NCBI GenBank assembly: GCA_947650285.1
Contig: CANTFL010001264.1
Span: forward strand, 124,001-188,000
Origin: Hyaloperonospora brassicae
Taxonomy: Eukaryota > Oomycota > Peronosporomycetes > Peronosporales > Peronosporaceae
Reading direction: 5' to 3'
DNA: 64,000 bases
In this document: piece after piece, positions 59,335 through 64,000 of the stretch
How positions within the stretch are numbered: the stretch's first letter is position 1
How the letters are laid out: each line of letters starts with the position of its first letter
Position numbers and translations under genes: made by a program
Notes under the pieces: model-generated
Seen by the model: only the letters and a program-made list of their open reading frames with translations
Database searches by the model: none
What the model was told of the DNA's origin: nothing

Positions 59335-59850
59335 TTACTCGCCGTTGGCTTCGGCCCCGCGCCGGCGCTCGTCCAGCTTGGCCCGGTTGAGCCGCATGAC
59401 GAACGCGTGGCGCTTCCACCGACGCAGCACGCGGCTCTCCTTTGCGCGCTCGAGAACGCGCAGCTGCGCCTGTTTCTCGGCCTTGAGCGCCCAGTCCGTC
59501 GTCGCCGTCTCGGAGAACAGGTCCTCCCACTCGTCGAGCGCCACGCGCTGGAACGCGCGCGCGACAGCGGCCACCGAGTTCTCGCGCTCGTCGTCCTGGT
59601 TGAACTCGATCGCGTTGGCGAACATGAGCAACAGGTCTGCGCGGTACGCCACGGGGTCGTTGTACTCGTGGGCCGCGAGCTTTGTACCCATTGTCGCGAG
59701 GTCCATCGGGTGCGCAATGACGTCGTAGTACGTGGGCACGTTGAGCGCGACGGGGTCCACGGGCGCGAGGAAGGGCCACGCCAGCGGGTGGCGCGACAAG
59801 TCGGCGTGCAGACGCGCGCACGTGGCGTGGACGTCGGGCGGCATGGGCAT
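59335..59850 (-). CDS. Single-bromodomain protein, 171 aa
   Basis: Single-exon ORF starting MPMPPDVHATCARLHADL. The bromodomain occupies about residues 8-105: HPLAWPFLAPVDPVALNVPT (ZA loop), YYDVIAHPMDLATMGTKL, then LLMFANAIEFNQDDE with the conserved Asn that contacts acetyl-lysine. A C-terminal basic helix (RVLRRWKRHAFVMRLNRAKL) follows. Bromodomains bind acetylated histone tails. With no other domain, it may be a subunit of a chromatin complex or a reader whose partner binds the basic helix. Its coding sequence is much more GC-rich than the flanks. Confidence 0.85.
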   Translation of the reverse strand: MPMPPDVHATCARLHADLSRHPLAWPFLAPVDPVALNVPTYYDVIAHPMDLATMGTKLAAHEYNDPVAYRADLLLMFANAIEFNQDDERENSVAAVARAFQRVALDEWEDLFSETATTDWALKAEKQAQLRVLERAKESRVLRRWKRHAFVMRLNRAKLDERRRGAEANGE

Positions 59851-61090
59851 GATGGCGGGCGCTCGCGTGTTTTTTTTCGCTTCGTGCGTGCAGTGTTTGA
59901 AACAGGTTGCGAGGGTGGGTGGGGTTTGTTTTAAACTGTTTTGGTTGCGTGGCTGGCTGGCTGGCTGGTTGGCTGCTTTGTTGCGATGGACTGACTGACC
60001 ACACTATGTGTTGGTGTGACTGTGTATATTCTAGTGGTAGGATGGACACTTCCCGAGCTGAACGACGTCGACGTAGTGACTGCAAACGACATTTGCGGAT
60101 CAAAAGCTGCACATTTACTGGCGTCACAGACGTTCGTGATGGACGCACAGTAGAAAGCGTTGCAGCCAGCCGAGACGAAACGGACCACGTGATGGTTGAA
60201 GCCTATGGTGGACTTGCGCCCGTTAGCATGGAAGTAGACAATGCAGGCAGGCGGACCCGCAGACACGTCTGGCATGGCCACTCTTCACCAACGATTCGTT
60301 CTCATGTAATAGAGCCGATCATGAAGTGTTGACGGGTGCGAATCCAAACCGTTGCCAGCAAAACATGTGCACGTGCTGGCGATGAGCCGAGTGTTCGTCC
60401 GCTACAAAGTCCGACACGATGGATTCAGCTACGGATCGCTCGTCCACGCTGCACATTGCCCTGCAGCCCATTTTGCGACCAGCAGACGAGCGGCATGCTG
60501 AACGCAGCTTTACCATCCGACGGCTTCTGCAATCAGTCAGGACGACAAGTCCATTATTGATCATCGCTGCAACTGAGTGATGATCAGCAAACGTCGTGCT
60601 CATCACGACAGCAGGAGCGTGCAGGGCGATTCTACGGTTTGCTGACGGTTCAGCAACTTGGGCGTGACGCAACTTGTAGCTCGAGCTAAATGCGACAGAA
60701 TCTTCCGATTACGAATGAGACCCGAATGTTTGCTCGTGTGGTTGCAGACTGTCAGGATGGGTAATCAATCGACTTGAGCTATAGTGGATAGCGCATCTCA
60801 GGGACGATCGAAAAACGCCATTTGCTGCAAACATTTGCACCGCACGCTTCGACAAGTACGAACAGCAATTGGTATTAGCAAAGACTCCAGACACAAAGCC
60901 AGCTTCACGCAGGCCACCCGCTACCCATGCGTACGATCGCAGCAAACGTCTCCGTTTTCACAATACGGCGCTGTCTTTTTATCACCTCTTGAACCCATGC
61001 CGTGCTCCTTGACGAAAGAGTCCCAACATCATGAAGGACAAACCACGACCGGTCCTTGTCCAATTGCGCCAACGCAGCTTCCCGTAGGTC
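59851..61090. other. Intergenic region with a GGCT microsatellite
   Basis: A ggct run lies at 59951-59974, upstream of the bromodomain gene. Protein-like stretches at 60040-60332 (+) and 60672-60319 (-) have no family features or splice support. I assign no gene. Confidence 0.45.
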
Positions 61091-64000
61091 TTACGGCCTT
61101 GGTTGCCATCGAGTGGATCGGCGATGCTTGTCAGGAGCTGAACTTGGCTTCGAACGAGCATCTACGTCCCAGGACCCGTCATTTCTGCTGTCGTCTCGCG
61201 AGTAAGACTGCCGATGCTGCGAAGGCGAATGCCGATATTGTGGCTGCGGGGCGTATGAGTGTCGCCCATCAGGCGAGGGCGAACGGTAGCGATAGTCTTT
61301 CGCGTGCTCGGTCGGGTACTTCTTCGCGGGGTACGTCTCTTGGTAATCTGTTGCGTATTCCTCCGGATAATTCTTCACATGCTCCTTCGCATAAACCTTT
61401 ACGCGCTCCTTCGGATAGCCCACATATTTCGTTGATGGTCCCTTCGCATACTCCTTCGGATGGTCGGCCATGTACTCCTTCGTATAAATCTTCACGTGCT
61501 CCTTCGGATAGTCGTTCACGTACTCCTTTGGATACCCCTTTGTATACTGCTCCGGATCGTCGTGCACGTACTCTCTTGGACGGTCGTTCGAGTAAGAACG
61601 ATGATGCGACGAACGCCGGCGCGAAGACTCCGGGTGAATGGGCTCTGGCGATCGTCGACGGTAGTGCTTAGCAGGAGGCGAAGCCGACACTGACCGAGAA
61701 CTCGACGACCTCGAGCTACTACACGATCGCGAGTGTTGTCGGCTCGGATGACTTCTTTTTGAGCCACGTCTTCCAGTCATCGGACGGCGGTCAGTATAGC
61801 GATCCGTGCGGTGGTGCGAGCGACTGTGTCGTGACGATGATCGGGAACGAGACCGCGAAGATGATTCGGAGTACGACTGCGAGGGAGAGCGAGAGCGGGA
61901 ACGAGATGATGAACATGAGTAAGAACGAGGCCGATGGGTGCGGCGTTCTCCATGTCGCGGTGATCGCGAGAGAGACTGCGGTCGTTTGCTCTCGGAATAG
62001 CGCCCGTCTTCTGGATGCTTGTACACCCCGCCTGATCGGTACTGCTCGTGACGTTCTCGCGGGGGTTCTTGGGCTTTCCGAGGTCCGTACCCACGGTCTT
62101 CTGACACTGCTGTCACTGCATCACGTCTTGAAGCAGGAACGGACACATCTGGGCCTCGTGAAGGTTGATGGTAACTGCTATATCCACGATCTTCCCTGTT
62201 TTCCCTTTTGGAGTCAAAGCGACGATCGACATCCAACGGGGGATCGTGAGACCGTTGGCAGCGGCTGTAGCCAGGATCTTCCCTGCCTTCCCTCAACGCA
62301 TCGTGGTGTCGATCAGGCCCAAACTCTCCGGGAGACTTCTGGACTCTTTGAGACGAGTACCCACGGTCTTCTCTCGTATCTGACGTATAGGGTCGAGCTG
62401 GCGGCAAACCATTGCTTTCACGCGGAGACTTCAGGGACCGCTGGTAGCTATACAAATTGTTGTCTCTTGTCTCCACCGACTTGTCATGGTGTCGGTCAGG
62501 TATAGAAGTATACCGATGCTCGAGAACAGCGCCGCGCGGGGACGGGGGAGGACGATGCATGGGTGCACCATTAGACGAAAGCCCCGTGGGTGGAGGAAGC
62601 TTGTGGCTGTTTATGGAACGGTGTCCAGGCAACACGGGTGGAAAACGGTGTCCAGTCCCATCCGGACGCAGTGATGAAGATGACATCTCCGGAGGAGGCA
62701 CGGGTGCAGGTACTGCTCCACCGTGATTCGGGGTGCGATCCCACCGAGATGTCGGTGATGTCAGAGGCATCGTGTGTGGTGGCTGATGTCGCGGTATTGG
62801 CCTTGTATCCATATGCTGCCGTTCATCGAGGGGTGAACCACGAGGGTTCGGAGCAGATACGGCAGCTTCCACAAAAGTACCACATCGCCTGGTTCGCACA
62901 TCTTTACTGTCTGAAACTTCCGTGAAGCTTTTCGGTTTCACTGGTGGGACCCAATCAGGCCTTTTCCCATTCTGCATCTCCGCACTTCCTTCTCCACTAG
63001 CGCCACCCGGCCACTCCTTGCGAGAGCCCTGGGTTGAAGTGGCCAAACCAGTTCGTTCGTCATTCTTGATCTCCAAAGCTTGACGCACCACAAGATCTTT
63101 TTCACGACGCTTTCGCAACGCATCGGACCGCATCTTTTGTTCGGATTGACGGCGCTTGACGAAGCTCTGAATGGGTGGAGGAGCAAGAAAGTTTGAACGT
63201 GTGCGCAACTTCTTCTCAATGTGATAGACTGCACTCTGCACCCGCACTTGTTCGTCAAACGATAGTCCGTCGCTGTCAAAGAACGTCTTGTATCGCTTCG
63301 CAATCGCTAGCAGCGTGTGCGGCGCTCCATCACCGTTCTTCAGCTCATCTGCCTTTCTGGTCCAAGTCAACGCGCGCTCGCGCTCGGACTCAAAAGCGTC
63401 CCAATCGATCTCCGATGCAGAAACCAGCATGTGATTATCCTTCTTGTTGGCATTAGCTTCCTCGCCGCTGTCACTATTGTCCAACACCAGAGAACTATCC
63501 TTGACTGCTTGGAGTTGCTTGCGAATTCTGGCATAATCGGGAAGGTCTTCGTACTTGAGCGACTGCAAATAAACCATCATCTCCAGCAATTGCGTGGCAC
63601 CTGGAAGACCTTCCACCAACAAGCGTGGGTTCAGCTCGGTGTAGTGCTCCTTCAAACTCAACACAGTCTGGCGATTCTTTTGCTGCGCGTCCGTAGCCCA
63701 CGGCAACTCGCCGCGCAAAAAGTCCATAACGAGATAAAACCACGACCACAAATCGTCTTTTGGTCCCAGCTCTTGTCGACGGTGGGAGCTCAACGATGCA
63801 TACATGGAAGTGCCACGGAACTCAGCGACGGGACGCGCCGGCAATACTTGCCGATCTTCTCCAATATGCTGCCTCGACAAGCCAAAGTCAATAATGTAGT
63901 ATCGCTGCTGTTTCAGCAAATGACGATCAGCAGCGCTAAGCGCAAAGTTCGACGCTTTGATATCGCGGTGCACGTATCCGTGTCGATGAAAGGCTTCAAT
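61091..64000 (-). CDS. CK1-family (TTBK-like) kinase with long Arg/Ser-rich tail, 5' end outside window
   Basis: The frame is open from the right edge to the stop at 61091. The visible kinase part has VHRDIKASNFALS, IIDFGLSRQH, then FRGTSMYASLSSHRRQELG and DDLWSWFYLVMDFLRGELPW. The GTxxYAS-SSH form in place of an APE motif is diagnostic for casein kinase 1 relatives, here closest to tau-tubulin kinases. After about residue 300 of the visible part the protein is disordered: Pro-rich, then an Arg/Ser domain (SSSRSRSRSPSQSYSESSS), then degenerate Tyr-Pro-Lys-Glu repeats. RS domains direct proteins to splicing speckles, so a role in phosphorylating splicing factors is possible. The glycine loop and start lie beyond the window. 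Confidence 0.85.
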   Translation of the reverse strand: MEAFHRHGYVHRDIKASNFALSAADRHLLKQQRYYIIDFGLSRQHIGEDRQVLPARPVAEFRGTSMYASLSSHRRQELGPKDDLWSWFYLVMDFLRGELPWATDAQQKNRQTVLSLKEHYTELNPRLLVEGLPGATQLLEMMVYLQSLKYEDLPDYARIRKQLQAVKDSSLVLDNSDSGEEANANKKDNHMLVSASEIDWDAFESERERALTWTRKADELKNGDGAPHTLLAIAKRYKTFFDSDGLSFDEQVRVQSAVYHIEKKLRTRSNFLAPPPIQSFVKRRQSEQKMRSDALRKRREKDLVVRQALEIKNDERTGLATSTQGSRKEWPGGASGEGSAEMQNGKRPDWVPPVKPKSFTEVSDSKDVRTRRCGTFVEAAVSAPNPRGSPLDERQHMDTRPIPRHQPPHTMPLTSPTSRWDRTPNHGGAVPAPVPPPEMSSSSLRPDGTGHRFPPVLPGHRSINSHKLPPPTGLSSNGAPMHRPPPSPRGAVLEHRYTSIPDRHHDKSVETRDNNLYSYQRSLKSPRESNGLPPARPYTSDTREDRGYSSQRVQKSPGEFGPDRHHDALREGREDPGYSRCQRSHDPPLDVDRRFDSKRENREDRGYSSYHQPSRGPDVSVPASRRDAVTAVSEDRGYGPRKAQEPPRERHEQYRSGGVYKHPEDGRYSESKRPQSLSRSPRHGERRTHRPRSYSCSSSRSRSRSPSQSYSESSSRSRSRSSSRHSRSHHRTDRYTDRRPMTGRRGSKRSHPSRQHSRSCSSSRSSSSRSVSASPPAKHYRRRSPEPIHPESSRRRSSHHRSYSNDRPREYVHDDPEQYTKGYPKEYVNDYPKEHVKIYTKEYMADHPKEYAKGPSTKYVGYPKERVKVYAKEHVKNYPEEYATDYQETYPAKKYPTEHAKDYRYRSPSPDGRHSYAPQPQYRHSPSQHRQSYSRDDSRNDGSWDVDARSKPSSAPDKHRRSTRWQPRP
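61310..61600 (-). repeat. Degenerate YPKEY/H-type coding repeats in the CK1-like kinase tail
   Basis: Units of about ten residues recur roughly ten times: YPKEYVNDYPKEH, YTKEYMADHPKEY, YPKERVKVYAKEH, YPEEYATDY and similar. DNA units diverge, so the repeat is old. Confidence 0.8.

Noticed and set aside
60784..61671. Plus-strand ORF of 295 aa
   Set aside because: Its second half is antisense to the CK1-like kinase tail, whose repeats keep the opposite frame open. No family features.

Overview
The window looks like nuclear DNA of an oomycete, most likely of the Peronosporales (Phytophthora or downy-mildew type). It has intron-containing genes with short GT-AG introns (donors mostly GTACGT, GTGAG or GTGCGT), tightly packed neighbours on both strands, and a sequence close to the oomycete initiator (GCTCATTYYNCAWTTT class) at 14582-14597. 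The gene families also fit: a PP2C/cyclic-nucleotide-binding/kinase fusion, a secreted tyrosinase-like protein, a Rav1/DMX-like protein and a GRIP golgin. Nothing bacterial, organellar or viral was recognised, and I saw no rRNA, tRNA, CRISPR array or intact transposon.

Layout, left to right. 1-1060 (-): a frame-broken, unidentified coding remnant. 1189-9341 (+): a large multi-exon Mus7/MMS22-like genome-stability gene. 9342-14581: about 5 kb with no supportable gene, containing simple repeats. 14731-15108 (+): a small unknown protein behind a good initiator. 16268-27308 (-): a giant coiled-coil golgin ending in a GRIP domain and carrying about twelve near-identical 85-residue tandem repeats. 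Two adjacent repeats each hold one extra base. 28124-30817 (-): a coiled-coil protein with a C-terminal membrane anchor. 31031-32736 (+): a secreted tyrosinase-like protein that has lost most copper ligands. 32737-34354: degraded coding pieces. 34355-34851 (-): an NAA50-like N-terminal acetyltransferase with one frameshift. 35009-35575 (+): a fragment resembling the start of an Ariadne-type ubiquitin ligase. 35705-39970 (-): a 12-exon fusion of active-looking PP2C, two cyclic-nucleotide-binding domains and a degenerate kinase domain, starting with an acylation signal, with a 34-bp minisatellite just upstream.

Right part. 41409-50014 (+): a Rav1/DMX-like WD40 protein (V-ATPase assembly family) with a PDZ-like insert and a C-terminal C2 domain. 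50015-51953: gene-poor. 51954-56125 (+): a WD40 protein related to TFIIIC subunit GTF3C2/Tfc6, with an acidic tail carrying three ubiquitin-interacting-motif-like helices. 56169-56369 (+): a doubtful small ORF. 57381-58266 (+): a short TPX2-like protein. 59335-59850 (-): a single-exon bromodomain protein. 61091-64000 (-): the 3' part of a CK1-family kinase with a long Arg/Ser-rich tail, cut by the right edge.

Most genes are housekeeping: DNA repair, Golgi tethering, signalling, V-ATPase regulation, Pol III transcription, spindle and chromatin. They are not an operon-like set. What stands out is departure from the standard family design: a catalytically degenerate kinase and tyrosinase, a fused phosphatase, UIM-like motifs on a TFIIIC-type WD40 protein, and a recently expanded golgin repeat. 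Exon boundaries were placed by eye from splice sites and reading phase. For the golgin, the PP2C fusion, the Rav1-like gene, the TFIIIC-like gene, the tyrosinase and the TPX2-like gene the inferred coding lengths add up to whole codons; the golgin does so only if its two extra bases are left out.
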